From contig OY744614.1 of the NCBI GenBank assembly GCA_963556255.1, positions 40,834,078-40,898,077 of the forward strand: a stretch of DNA of 64,000 bases, in the 5' to 3' direction. A program made the translations under genes and the position numbers. This DNA is from Allolobophora icterica. Taxonomy: Eukaryota; Annelida; Clitellata; Crassiclitellata; Lumbricidae. Position 1 is the first letter of the stretch, and each line of letters begins with the position of its first letter. Below the pieces are notes generated by a model. The model ran no database searches, was not told the origin of the DNA, and was given only the letters and a program-made list of their open reading frames with translations. This document shows, in pieces, positions 1 through 11,930 of the stretch.

Positions 1-134
1 CACCGCCTTTCACAAAGTCATTGGGTTCGCTCTTGGTGACAACAGCTGTTCAGTAATGAGTGACGCGATCGTCTTTTTCGTAGACTTAACTATAGCTAAT
101 GCAGATATTGGATATCTGAATGACTTCAACTCAA

Positions 135-420
135 AAGAAGAAGAAGAGCAGTCCCTTAAGCTTGCGACGAGGCAGCCATGGATATGAAGTGTTAGCGACT
201 TCATTTTCTTAGCCTCGGCATATGAGGGCGGGTGGCCAATCTTCTCCCTCATCATCTCATCTTTCCAATAACAGTTTTCGGTCAGTGTACTCATTATAGC
301 CGAGCTGGCTGTCGGGGGGGGGGGAAGGGGATATCGAATCAAATTTTGCCTTTGTGAGGATTTGAACCCCGACCTCTCGACTGACAGTACAGCGCGCTAA
401 CTACTACACTATCGAGCGCC
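135..420 (-). repeat. tRNA-derived SINE, copy A
   Basis: On the minus strand the element begins with a tRNA-like head: an A-box-like TAGTGTAGTAGTTAGCGCG and a B box GGTTCAAATCC about 35 nt later. A body follows, ending in a CTT-rich tail that reads as AAG repeats on the plus strand at about 135-146. Related copies lie near 2050-2280 (+), 5744-5880 (-), 6219-6640 (-), 13928-14246 (-) and 38227-38506 (-). It sits in the presumed intron upstream of the RASD-type exon. Confidence 0.7.
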
Positions 421-424
421 CAAA

Positions 425-585
425 ATAACAATAATGATAACAATAACAAGCAATAATAATATTAAATAGATAATAAAAGTGAAAATAATAGCAAGTAATA
501 ATAATAATAAGAGATAGGTAATGAGAATGATAATAATATGAAGTCATAATAATAATAATAACAATAGCAATAATAATAATAATAA

Positions 586-656
<71 letters not shown>

Positions 657-981
657 TAAATAGTCTAATATCTAAGTCCCCGAGGGATCATATGTACCTT
701 GGGGCATAAAAAAAAATAATAATGGATTCATTTATTCATTCATTTGAGCATTTATATAGCGCCCCTTCAAGGAGGCTACTCAGAGGCGCTCCCGACTCCG
801 GCACGGATATACAGAACAGTTTTTATCATATAGTGCAGAAAGACTCAGGTTGGGTTTTAGGAAGGAGACAATAGAAGGATATAATAGAATCATAATAATG
901 GCAAGTCGTATACTAATAAATAGATAGACCCCTAATGATAAGCATAACAATAAACAGTTGATGTCGTTGCTGCTGCTACAG
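425..981. other. Presumed intron of the RASD-type gene, with (AAT)n microsatellite
   Basis: No gene is seen here. An imperfect AAT/ATA repeat occupies about 425-660. A short stretch near 750-775 reads TTTATATAGCGCC, a motif that recurs at 12015, 23043, 30497 and 49200 and probably marks the end of a dispersed repeat. The segment ends in a tract CTGCTGCTACAG that acts as the splice acceptor for the next exon. Confidence 0.5.
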
Positions 982-1637
982 GTGATCTCTTCATCATCGT
1001 CTACAGCATCGACAATCGGGAGAGCTTCGAGGAGGCCCAGCGTCTTCAGCAGCAGATCTTCGACTACAAGGGACGCAGCTCCAGCGGGGGCACAGGCGGT
1101 GGAGGGCTCAGCTTTGGGGGTGGTGGCAGCAGCGGCGGCGGGAGCGGAACAGGAGGCCCGAGCAGCTGGCGCAAGAGGAAACCCTACGTTCCGATGGTCA
1201 TCGCCGGTAACAAGTGCGAGATGCGCACGGGGTCCGAGGCGCTGACTTCCGCCACCCGGGAGGTCGAGACCTGGGAGCTGATGCGACTGGCCGAGAACCG
1301 GCCAAGCGTGGGTTGCCTTGAAACGTCGGCCAAGCGTAACATCAACATCGAAGAGATCTTCCTCAAGCTGTTCATGCTCGCCAAGCTGCCTACGGAAATG
1401 ACGCCATCTCTGCACCGGAAGGTGACTCCGTCCTTCGTCGTGACGTCAAGTCCCCGGGGGTCGCGGCGGAGGATGACCCTGCGGCGACGCCTGAGCGACG
1501 CCTGCGGGGCCGTGGCCTTAGACGTGCGAAGGCCGAGCATAAGGACGGACCTTCTGATCGTCAAGGCCAAGCAGCAGATGGAGGAAACGGAAAAGAAGGT
1601 TCGGAAGAGGGAGAAGAAGAGGTGCACGGTCCAGTGA
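982..1637 (+). CDS. RASD1: RASD1/Dexras1-type Ras-like GTPase, last exon (partial)
   Basis: This is the 3' coding exon of a Dexras/Rhes-family small GTPase, a membrane-anchored G protein acting in GPCR and cAMP signalling. It starts after the acceptor CTACAG at 981 and opens with a segment matching the family's LTGDVFILVFSLDNRDSFEE region (here DLFIIVYSIDNRESFEE). It then has a G4-like GNKCE, the G5 motif ETSAK, the family signature AKLPTEMTPSLHRKV, a basic C-terminal extension with RRPSIRTDL, and a terminal CAAX box CTVQ. The G1-G3 motifs must lie in an exon to the left of the window. A Gly/Ser-rich insert of about 35 residues precedes the G4 strand. G4 reads NKxE instead of NKxD. The assignment rests on the C-terminal signature; RASD2 is an alternative name. 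Confidence 0.85.
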
Positions 1638-1890
1638 CGTCACGGTCCAGTGACGTCGCGATCCAGGGACGTAGCCTACCACACGATCTCATCAATTGCT
1701 TCTGACGTCTATCATATCCAGTGACGTCATGATCCAGTGTCGTCACGATCTAGGGACGTAGCCTACCACACGATCTCATCAATTGCTTCTGACGTCTATC
1801 ATATCCAGTGACGTCATGATCCAGTGTCGTCACGATCTAGGGACGTAGCCTACCACACGATTTCATCAATTGCTTCTGACGTCTATCGCA
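1622..1890. repeat. 87-bp tandem repeat with CRE palindromes
   Basis: About two and a half copies of an 87-bp unit follow the RASD-type stop codon. Perfect cAMP-response palindromes TGACGTCA lie at 1635-1642 (overlapping the TGA stop), 1722-1729 and 1809-1816. Further half-sites (TGACGTCG, CTGACGTCT, GTGTCGTCACG) recur in each unit. The repeat is in the 3' flank or 3' UTR. Confidence 0.75.
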
Positions 1891-2473
1891 TTGAAGCGTC
1901 ATCGCTTCATACATTCTATTGCTATGAGAGGTTCATAAAATTAATGTTCAGATACACATCGAAAAATCTAGAGTGGGCCACTTTGAATCCGCGCCTGAAT
2001 TAGAGGTCGACTCGACAAGATTCCAGTTGCTATTCTCATTTGTTTTCAAATTAAGACAGGGCAGAAATTTGCTTCGAGATTTCTGCTCCACCTGCAGCCC
2101 TTGCTAGCTCAGCTATAGGCCTACACTGACCGTACATTGTCGGTGGGATGATAGACGGTGAGGCAGAGGATTGGTCACCCGCCCTGATATGCCGACGCCA
2201 AGAAAATGAAGTCACTAACGCTTCATATTCGTGGCTACCTCACGGCTAGCTTACGGGTCTGCTCTTCTTCGAAGACCTACATTTTTCAAATTGGCTACCC
2301 ACCATTATGCCTCTCTATCTGAGCAGACATATTTTTAGGCATTGATCACGGATTGGTCTGCCATTGGGTAGGCCAAATTGATCCTTCTGATGTTAGATAC
2401 CAACGCGATAGAAGTTACTAATTAAAGCCTAATTTACCAATTCCGCTAAGTAGGAGACTTTTCAAATCACATA

Positions 2474-2515
<42 letters not shown>

Positions 2516-3561
2516 GAGTACAAAATGGCATTGACCTAGCACTTGGCGATTCGGAAAATGAAGTTTTCATTTAGATATTTGGAAATGCCTTTACTCCAGC
2601 TCAACATCCCTGCACAGGTCGTTCACTAAAAACATCTTTTTACAAATCCTATCCTGATTAAACCTCGTCCCCCATACCCCTCTTGCCACTTAAATTCTAA
2701 GCATGCACCATCTAACTTCCTCGCCCTTTGCCTGGAACCGATTTTAAGCTACAGCAAAACTTCGGTATATCGAACTTCGGTATATCGAACTTCGGTATAT
2801 CGAACTTCGGTATATCGAACTTCGGTATTTCGAACTTGCGGTTGTAATCGAGCAACAGTAAATTGCCCGACCACAATCAATCCTAACACATCCAAACGTA
2901 GCTCTGTTTCATCGAATCTGCTCATATCGAAGTCTCGCTTTTATCGAATGCTATATTCAGGCCTTGTCGGAACAGTGGGCATGCAGACTTATCGAAGTTG
3001 CAGGGTCAATCGGCAACTCGATACTATTGGACTAATAATTATTATTACAGGGCCAAAGTAATGAGTCCTGGCTTTTCCTCATCGGTCCCGCGTTCCCTAA
3101 AGGCATTTCTGTTTCCCCGGGGCTTCTGTGCTGAGAGCGCCTCTGAATAGTTATTCTGCGAGAGACGCTTTATAAATTTCTAGATACAATACAATACAAT
3201 ACAATACAATACAATACAATTAATGAACAGATGCTTTGTTTCCCGACTGGCTAAGAGACAAGACTGATTGACGTGTTTGTCTGGTCACTTTATGTTTATG
3301 TTGATTTCATTTCTGTATACCACGGTAGCCTCGTTATGTTAATTGCAATCTTATTGCCCAGTGGAGGATTTAACTACAAGAGCAAGGAGCGGCACCTCAA
3401 AGACTCTAATTTCTAAAAACTTGTGCACATGTTTCTTTGCCCGGCAGCTAGCAATCCGCACAAGGAAAAATCCTCTCCACATAATTATGCTTGTGAGCAG
3501 TGATTCCGTTAACGCCTGAATTCATGGAGTCATGGACGCATCACATCACACAATTGGATGT
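1891..3561. other. Gene-free repeat-rich interval
   Basis: No coding region is supported. It holds a plus-strand SINE body at about 2050-2280, an (AT)n run at about 2478-2512, a 15-bp tandem repeat at 2759-2838 and an (AATAC)n run near 3184-3220. Confidence 0.5.
2759..2838. repeat. 15-bp tandem repeat, possible pogo/Tigger-like terminus
   Basis: Five near-identical copies of AACTTCGGTATATCG stand directly after CTACAGCAAA. The context resembles the terminal sequence of pogo/Tigger-type DNA transposons, reiterated. No transposase was found nearby. Confidence 0.55.
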
Positions 3562-3818
3562 CAGGGGCGGATCCAGGGGGGGCCAATCCGGCCATGGCCC
3601 CCCCATGTGAAATTTTTCTTTATTTACACAGGCGTTTTATGGGCGTTTTATGATGTTTACACAGGCGTGCCCCCCCCGTAGGTGCAGGACGTGGGTCATG
3701 TAGACTGAAGACAGTAAAAAAGGTTAATGACTAAAAAAAGGTCATCAACTTTTTTGGGAGATGGTAGGTATGTAAAAATGTTTGGCCCCTCCTGACAGAC
3801 CTTCTGGATCCGCCCCTG
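3562..3818. mobile_element. Small non-autonomous DNA transposon (CAGGGGCGGATCC termini)
   Basis: Perfect 15-bp terminal inverted repeats, CAGGGGCGGATCCAG at the left and CTGGATCCGCCCCTG at the right, bound a 257-bp element without coding capacity. Flanking octamers TTGGATGT and TTGGGGTT are imperfectly duplicated, which fits a hAT-type 8-bp target duplication. A related terminus recurs near 51775. Confidence 0.7.
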
Positions 3819-3926
3819 TTGGGGTTCCAAGCAATATAGATGAGTCATGGACTCCACACCGATCCAGGACGAAGATGAGGATAAGGTTGAGGATGAGGAG
3901 GATGAGGATGCTGACGGTCCCCTCTG

Positions 3927-4080
3927 TCTTGATGTAGGAGTGGTATCGTAGACGTCGATGTCTTCTTGGACACCGAACGTTGCCTCGTTAATCTCGAGGC
4001 TGGGGTCGAGTTTGATGCAGTGGAGGAGGTTGACGACGAGACCCGGGCAGACGCAGAAGCCATGGGCGTCCGGAGGGGCA
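3927..4080 (-). pseudogene. Exon-like fragment similar to N-formylglutamate amidohydrolase, copy 1
   Basis: The minus-strand translation contains CVCPGLVVNLLHC and KLDPSLEINEATFGVQEDIDVYDT, closely related to the fragment at 16150-16344. The KLDxxREINEA-type motif resembles the N-formylglutamate amidohydrolase (HutG) family. Upstream coding similarity is lost soon after the segment, so this looks like a broken copy. An (AAT)n tract follows on one side and GAGGAT-type repeats lie on the other. Family assignment is tentative. Confidence 0.4.
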
Positions 4081-4242
4081 ATGGGGACTTTGGAAGCAGC
4101 CTGAAACAGACTTGGGAAGTCTGGGTCAAAGAACTGAACTGCAGTAAACGGAGGCCTATTGGGTCGCTGTTCCCCTACAACGATTCGGACACATATCGTC
4201 TATTTTCGAGCATTGGACAATCTTCCACTCAAGACTATAACT

Positions 4243-4323
<81 letters not shown>
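4243..4323. repeat. (AAT)n microsatellite
   Basis: About 27 uninterrupted AAT units. It creates long poly-Asn and poly-Ile reading frames that are not genes. Confidence 0.95.
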
Positions 4324-4324
<1 letters not shown>

Positions 4325-4429
4325 TCTTTCCTTTATTAATTCAAACCGACAAACGCAGTAAGATTACATTGGGACACGACAGTACAATTATCAATATCTT
4401 AACTAAACAAACGTTATGGCAGCCATAGG

Positions 4430-4535
4430 CCTACAAGGCGCCCGCCCGAGGGGGTTACTGGAATCGAACCGCGGACTGCTGCTCTCGTGCTGCTCTCCTG
4501 GCCATGAGTGTTACCATTACTCTATCCCCCTCCCA
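4430..4535 (-). repeat. tRNA-like SINE head
   Basis: On the minus strand, GGGGGATAGAGTAATGGTAACAC resembles an A box and GGTTCGATTCC is a perfect B box about 55 nt later. A similar segment lies at 26440-26560. The spacing and poor arm pairing suggest a tRNA-derived repeat instead of a functional tRNA gene. Confidence 0.5.
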
Positions 4536-5254
4536 TAAGAACATAAGAAATACCTCAAAGAACATTTCGAGCGTACCTTAAGACAGATCGCTTTTATTGG
4601 GTCCGTAAGAGACGCGTCAGCCTATAATATCGCAAAATGTCATTGATGGTCGTAAATTTCTATAGCGTATTTTAAACTAACTCTCTCAGTTAGTCTAAAT
4701 CATGTTAACCCGAGCACAAGGCGTCATAAATACAGATGTTTTTTGTTCATTAAAGTTTGGGGAGCACTCGTGACTAAGACGAGTATACCCCTTAGACAGT
4801 AGGTCTATACATGATATTAGATGTTTGTCTCTGAAGATATACAAAATCTCGTTCCACTATTAGTTAATGGTTTCGTTTAATCCATGCACTGTCTTAGAGC
4901 TGCTTTTGGGGATTGCTGCGGTCTGGCTACCCAACCCTAGTCCCTGACATTGCAGGATAAGGGAGGTAGGATTTTTCCCGTGCTCAAAACCAGCTTCAGG
5001 AAGCTTACTCTTCCTCCTCCCGTCCAGCTGTCTTCTTTGAGCTCGGCTTTGCTGTTTCAGGCTGCTTCCAATGTATAGATGAGGTTAGTTACGATCTTTG
5101 TGGACTTGTCTTTTCCATGTTACATTACTAAAAAATCAAATTGGCAAACAGTATGCAGTCCACTCTACCAGCAACTGGATTAAAAAGGCATATAAGTCTT
5201 TTATTTATATTCCTAATTATGGCATATATATATATATATATGGCCTACTGCGTA

Positions 5255-5297
<43 letters not shown>

Positions 5298-5313
5298 CTA
5301 CTGCGTAGAAATA
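4536..5313. other. Gene-free interval ending in (AT)n
   Basis: No coding or RNA gene is supported. Two (AT)n tracts lie at about 5222-5240 and 5257-5294, each followed by the same GGCCTACTGCGTAGAA segment, indicating local duplication. Confidence 0.4.
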
Positions 5314-6218
5314 TGCAGGGGCGTCTATCTCCCCAAAGTCACTGGAGCAATTTCCCCTCCGCTCCCCTTCCCCTCCCCTCCCACCACATTGCAAATTCCA
5401 AAGCAGTAAATTGAAAAGACACTCATTCATAGACTTTTTGTTTACAGTGTTTGAGTGAAATTACTTTACAAACCACACAGTTACTTGCAACAAACAATGC
5501 AATCTTAATCCGTTTGGCCGTGAGGGCATAGCCCATTGTCTAAAATTTTAAATGAAAATGTTAATGAAAATGTTATTACGTTGTCAAACTCACTGTCTGC
5601 AGCCATTGTAAGTGTAAGCAGTTTTGACGGACAAACGAACCAGATATTATTCAAGGAAGACGCATAGAATGAACCAAGTTAATGATGGCATACACACTAA
5701 CAGATCCCCCTTTATTTCTTGGAAGGAGCATTTGCTCCAAGGTTTAGCGCATTTTCTTAGCTTCGGCATATGCGAGCAGGTGGACAATTCTCTCCCTTAT
5801 CGTCTCATCTTCCAACCAATCGTGAGTACTCAATAGAGCTAAGTTAACAAGGGTGCGCACTGCGCAGGTGGAGCAGAAATCCAGAACCAATTTCCGACCT
5901 AGCGAAAATCAGCAACTTACCTGTTTGTTGGATTCGTCCACAAGAAACCTCAAACGTAACTGGTTCTACGAGACTCGATCCGGTGGTTCGCCTTAGACGG
6001 TCCTGGCTGGAATTGCGATCAATCACGTGAAGAGCTTCTTCATTCTGCCGATGAGATAGATTAAAAAACCCTGTTTACATAACAACTCAACACATACCGA
6101 CTGTGGTTCTTTTGTGACAAAACATAAAAAATTAAACAGAGGCCTACCGAATAGAACATTTGCTTTTTAAACGATAACATCGCAGACAGATTTTGATTCT
6201 TATGTCATAAAGCGCCAT

Positions 6219-6264
6219 AGAAGAAGAAGAAGAAGAAGAAGAAGACGAATAGCAAGAACAAGAA

Positions 6265-6295
<31 letters not shown>

Positions 6296-6640
6296 AGAAG
6301 AGGAGGAGGAGGAGGAAGAAGAAGAAGAAGAAGAAGAAGAAGAAGAAGAAGAAGAAGAAGAGCAGTCCCTTAAGCTAGCCCTGAGGCAACCATGAACATG
6401 AAGTGTTAGCGACTTCATTTTGCTTATCCTCCTCATATGAGAGCTGATGGACAGTCCTCTGCCTCGCCGTCTCGTCTTCCCAACGATAGTGCACGATCAG
6501 TCCTACTCATTGATATCTGAGTAGGCTAGGGACGCAGGTGGATGAGAAATCTTGCATCAAATTTCTGCCCTGGCGGGGATCTGAACCCCAGATCTCTCGA
6601 TTGACAGTCCACCACGCTAACCACCACACTACCGATCACA
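6219..6640 (-). repeat. tRNA-derived SINE, copy D, with long (AAG)n tail
   Basis: Same family as the copy at 135-420. The head at about 6570-6640 carries a B-box-like GGTTCAGATCC on the minus strand. The tail is an expanded AAG/AGG microsatellite at 6219-6362. This copy and the one at 13928-14246 are followed by matching flanking sequence, so both belong to a larger duplicated block. Confidence 0.7.
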
Positions 6641-6689
6641 CCCATACAAACTCGAGCACTTCTTAAGCGTCATAATTCCGGCAGAAATA

Positions 6690-7110
6690 AACATGCGTTT
6701 TAATACACAATGGCAGAATAACGATGTTGTAAATAAATCCTGATCCTGAGTCTGATTTACATACTGACCCTGACTCAGCTACTCAGTAGGCCCCCTATCG
6801 TCAAAATGCCTTAGGATTTCATCAGCAACCGCGCTACTGGATTTGTCGCAAATTTTCATACAAACTCAAAGTTATGCCTACCTGTATCCGCGAGAGTCGA
6901 TCAGCTGCATTTTCGGTGTCTCTCCTGACTGGATTTCTGTTCCATCGAGTGAAAACATCCTTTCTGCCATACAGAATTTCACGGGCGACACAACCGGTCG
7001 TCGCCAATTATTTTCATTTTAAAAGAATGTGCCCTTATTGGATTTTATGCGGTGTGCCTGCAAAGACTTTGAACGTGTATTCGGGGATGTATTTGGGCTG
7101 TATCCGCTCA
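6690..7110. repeat. Left copy of a dispersed direct repeat
   Basis: The segment from about 6690 to 7015 matches 14256-14600 in the same orientation, with shared landmarks ACACAATGGCAGAATAACGA, GTCAAAATGCC and TTCATACAAACTCAAA. A diverged version is also recognisable inside each 916-bp unit (TTTCATCAGCAACTT, TGTTGGATTCGACGC). No gene is seen. Confidence 0.6.
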
Positions 7111-8266
7111 TCTGATGCTTACTGAATCAAACGCGTGGAGTTTACCCTTTCTGGATGATATTGTTAACGCCTATAAGAGCAGGGCCTTGGGGTCCATGCA
7201 ATCCAACGCTGCCAGGTTCTGGCCACAAATCTGCGAAAATCCAAAACCAGCTACAGAGGCTGAAAAAGTAGGCTTAGATGAAAGGAGCCAGTGATCGGGT
7301 AAAAGAAAAATGGCCAGAATTTATAATCTAACCTCTGTAGAGTGGTTATAATGGACATGTCGAATATCAGAAAAATTAGAACATTGGACGGCACAATTAA
7401 GAAGTGCGTCATCAATATTAACAAAAATATGTTACATTTCATTTTCTATTCGATCGGCAATTATTTTCCCAAAAACCTACTGACTTGCAGTGCAAACTTT
7501 ACGCACATTGAAACCCAGTAACATACAGTGAAACCCAAAAATAACTAATGAAACCCAATAATATCCCATATTATATAGTTTTCCAGATCTGTGTGTCCGA
7601 CGATAAAGGCTCCGGAATGTAATTGACGCTGCTTAAGCGCAGCGCCCGTCTGCCTGCTTCGCCCGATGCAGACAAACGGGCCCTGTGCTGTGGAATGTAT
7701 GGAATGTAACTGCCTAAGGCTTATCGGGCGAAGCCCGATGCAGGCACATCGGCGCTACTAAACATGCCTCAGAGGCCGTTCGCAGACGTTCCTACTGTTG
7801 CTGCCCAAGTCCTGCATTAAGCGTAGCCTGATGCAGGCACACGGGCGCTGCTAACTATGCCTGAGAGGCCGTTAGCAGACCTCCCTACTGAAGCTGCCTA
7901 CTGATGCTCCCTATTGATGCTGCTAACCATGCCTCAGAGGCCGAATTATAAAAGCAAGTAGGCCTATAGTCGCAAGGACAAACCGTCGACCACGTGTCAC
8001 TTTTTTCACCGAACCCGTATTTTCACATGGCCAGCTTTATGTTGCATTCACGAAACAGAGACAACATCAAAATAGGAACCCATCAAGAAAACTGACCGTC
8101 GAGGTCATTTGCTAAATGATGCTCGAATTTTCACTAGCAATATCACTTATAATCAATCATTCCAACAAACAATTTCTTTTCTCTTCCTATCAATCCATTC
8201 ATTTTCTTTTCAACCCGTCATATGACGGGCAAATACTCCAGTGAAACGAATGGTAATAAATTATAT

Positions 8267-11200
8267 CCAATAAACCTAAATTAAGCCAATGATGATAATC
8301 TAATAAATATCTAATAAAATATTATGACTAAAAGTCTTGATGTGTAGTACCAAATTGTATTAATTTATGTATCAAAGCATTTATAGGGCCTACATTGTCT
8401 TTATTATACCTCTCTATGCGACGATCACGCATAGCCTACTACAAGTAGTTCGCTACAAACTAAACCCGAGAGAAATTTCATTTTACTAATATAACACACA
8501 TCGCACAGCATAATATTTTGGTTCCCACGTAACCAAACATGTCCAGTCTCAAGATAAAATAAAACTTAGATGTAGGCACCGCATATAGGCAGAATAGCAG
8601 TTATGTAAATAAACTTTTCCGTGCCTAATCTATATATTGATCTACTGTACATTACTCTACTTAGTATCGTCCAAGTGCCTGATGATTTCATCAGCAACTT
8701 ACCTATTTGTTGGATTCGACGCAAGCTCAAATGAAAACTCAAACGTACCTGCTTCCAGCAGACTTTGAAGACTTGACATTCTGCCAGTCGTTGGCGGCAT
8801 TCTTCCGTTCGTTGGCGGCATTCTACCAGTCGTTGGTGGTGCAGATATTGATGCAGGGACAACTCCAGCGTGCCATGGCAGATGCCATAGCAGCCGTGTC
8901 TTACCCGACGATGCCAGGAACCGTTACTATCAGAACTAGACTACATTGGCTTGGACGCGATGCGACGTCAAGACTGACGGATCACACATATCTCAGCCGC
9001 CAGATCTGACAGTGACCACTATCAGAACTAGACTAAAATGGCTAGGACCAGATGCAACGTCAAGACAAGCGGATCGAACAAGCCCAGCCACCAGATCTGA
9101 CAGTGACTAACTCCTGACAACTTTTGGCCAAAACGGCCCTCAGGGCCGATACAGCTGCTGGGCTCTCCAGGCTACCAGGTTGCCAATAAATCTAAATTAA
9201 GCCAATGATGATAATCTAATAAATATCTAATAAAATATTATGACTAAAAGTCTTGATGTGTAGTACCAAATTGTATTAATTTATGTATCAAAGCATTTAT
9301 GGGGCCTACATTGTCTTTATTATACTTCTCTATGCGACGATCACGCATAGCCTACTACAAGTAGTTCGCTACAAACTAAACCCGAGAGAAATTTCATTTT
9401 ACTAATATAACACACATCGCACAGCATAATATTTTGGTTCCCACGTAACCAAACATGTCCAGTCTCAAGATAAAATAAAACTTAGATGTAGGCATCGCAT
9501 ATAGGCAGAATAGCAGTTATGTAAATAAACCTTTCCGTGCCTAATCTATATATTGATCTACTGTACATTACTCTACTTAGTATCGTCCAAGTGCCTGACG
9601 ATTTCATCAGCAACTTGCCTATTTGTTGGATTCGACGCAAGTTCAAATGAAAACTCAAACGTACCTGCTTCCAGCAGACTTTGAAGACTTGACATTCTGC
9701 CAGTCGTTGGCGGCATTCTTCCGTTCGTTGGCGGCATTCTACCAGTCGTTGGCGGTGCAGATATTGATGCAGGGACAACTCCAGCGTGCCATGGCAGATG
9801 CCATAGCAGCCGTGTCTTACCCGACGATGCCAGGAACCGTTACTATCAGAACTAGACTACATTGGCTTGGACGCGATGCGACGTCAAGACTGACGGATCA
9901 CACATATCCCAGCCGCCAGATCTGACAGTGACCACTATCAGAACTAGACTAAAATGGCTAGGACCAGATGCAACGTCAAGACAAGCGGATCGAACAAGCC
10001 CAGCCACCAGATCTGACAGTGACTAACTCCTGACAACTTTTGGCCAAAACGGCCCTCAGGGCCGATACAGCTGCTGGGCTCTCCAGGCTACCAGGTTGCC
10101 AATATATCTAAATTAAGCCAATGATGATAATCTAATAAATATCTAATAAAATAGTATGACTAAATGTCTTGATGTGTAGTACCAAATTGTATTAATTTAT
10201 GTATCAAAGCATTTATGGGGCCTACATTGTCTTTATTATACTTCTCTATGCGACGATCACGCATAGCCTACTACAAGTAGTTCGCTACAAACTAAACCCG
10301 AGAGAAATTTCATTTTACTAATATAACACACATCGCACAGCATAATATTTTGGTTCCCACGTAACCAAACATGTCCAGTCTCAAGATAAAATAAAACTTA
10401 GATGTAGGCACCGCATATAGGCAGAATAGCAGTTATGTAAATAAACCTTTCCGTGCCTAATCTATATATTGATCTAATGTACATTACTCTACTTAGTATC
10501 GTCCAAGTGCCTGACGATTTCATCAGCAACTTGCCTATTTGTTGGATTCGACGCAAGTTCAAATGAAAACTCAAACGTACCTGCTTCCAGCAGACTTTGA
10601 AGACTTGACATTCTGCCAGTCGTTGGCGGCATTCTTCCGTTCGTTGGCGGCATTCTACCAGTCGTTGGCGGTGCAGATATTGATGCAGGGACAACTCCAG
10701 CGTGCCATGGCAGATGCCATAGCAGCCGTGTCTTACCCGACGATGCCAGGAACCGTTACTATCAGAACTAGACTACATTGGCTTGGACGCGATGCGACGT
10801 CAAGACTGACGGATCACACATATCCCAGCCGCCAGATCTGACAGTGACCACTATCAGAACTAGACTAAAATGGCTAGGACCAGATGCAACGTCAAGACAA
10901 GCGGATCGAACAAGCCCAGCCACCAGATCTGACAGTGACTAACTCCTGACAACTTTTGGCCAAAACGGCCCTCAGGGCCGATACAGCTGCTGGGCTCTCC
11001 AGGCTACCAGGTTGCCAATAAATCTAAATTAAGCCAATGATGATAATCTAATAAATATCTAATAAAATATTATGACTAAATGTCTTGATGTGTAGTACCA
11101 AATTGTATTAATTTATGTATCAAAGCATTTACGGGGCCTACATTGTCTTTATTATACTTCTCTATGCGACGATCACGCATAGCCTACTACAAGTAGTTCG

Positions 11201-11930
11201 CTACAAACTAAACCCGAGAGAAATTTCATTTTACTAATATAACACACATCGCACAGCATAATATTTTGGTTCCCACGTAACCAAACATGTCCAGTCTCAA
11301 GATAAAATAAAACTTAGATGTAGGCACCGCATATAGGCAGAATAGCAGTTATGTAAATAAACCTTTCCGTGCCTAATCTATATATTGATCTACTGTACAT
11401 TACTCTACTTAGTATCGTCCAAGTGCCTGACGATTTCATCAGCAACTTGCCTATTTGTTGGATTCGACGCAAGTTCAAATGAAAACTCAAACGTACCTGC
11501 TTCCAGCAGACTTTGAAGACTTGACATTCTGCCAGTCGTTGGCGGCATTCTTCCGTTCGTTGGCGGCATTCTACCAGTCGTTGGCGGTGCAGATATTGAT
11601 GCAGGGACAACTCCAGCGTGCCATGGCAGATGCCATAGCAGCCGTGTCTTACCCGACGATGCCAGGAACCGTTACTATCAGAACTAGACTACATTGGCTT
11701 GGACGCGATGCGACGTCAAGACTGACGGATCACACATATCCCAGCCGCCAGATCTGACAGTGACCACTATCAGAACTAGACTAAAATGGCTAGGACCAGA
11801 TGCAACGTCAAGACAAGCGGATCGAACAAGCCCAGCCACCAGATCTGACAGTGACTAACTCCTGACAACTTTTGGCCAAAACGGCCCTCAGGGCCGATAC
11901 AGCTGCTGGGCTCTCCAGGCTACCAGGTTG
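8267..11930. repeat. Tandem array, four copies of a 916-bp unit
   Basis: Units start at about 8267, 9183, 10099 and 11015, each beginning with a variant of CCAATAAAT(C)CTAAATTAAGCC. They differ by only scattered substitutions. Each contains a pair of opposing ORFs of about 100 codons, two CTATCAGAACTAGACTA-type sub-repeats about 90 bp apart and a TTTTGGCCAAAACGGCC palindromic stretch. The ORFs lack recognisable domains, so they are best regarded as incidental to repeat conservation. Confidence 0.9.

Noticed and set aside
361..420. Functional tRNA gene
   Set aside because: A and B boxes are present, but the arms do not pair as a tRNA and several dispersed copies share a long body, so it is a SINE.
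462..656. Poly-Leu ORF on the minus strand
   Set aside because: Pure translation of the (AAT)n microsatellite.
780..1415. 211-aa minus-strand ORF opposite the RASD exon
   Set aside because: Antisense shadow of a GC-rich coding exon; no domain, and the sense strand has clear homology.
8267..11930. CRISPR-like or phage-type repeat system
   Set aside because: Units are 916 bp tandem copies without spacers in an intron-containing animal genome.
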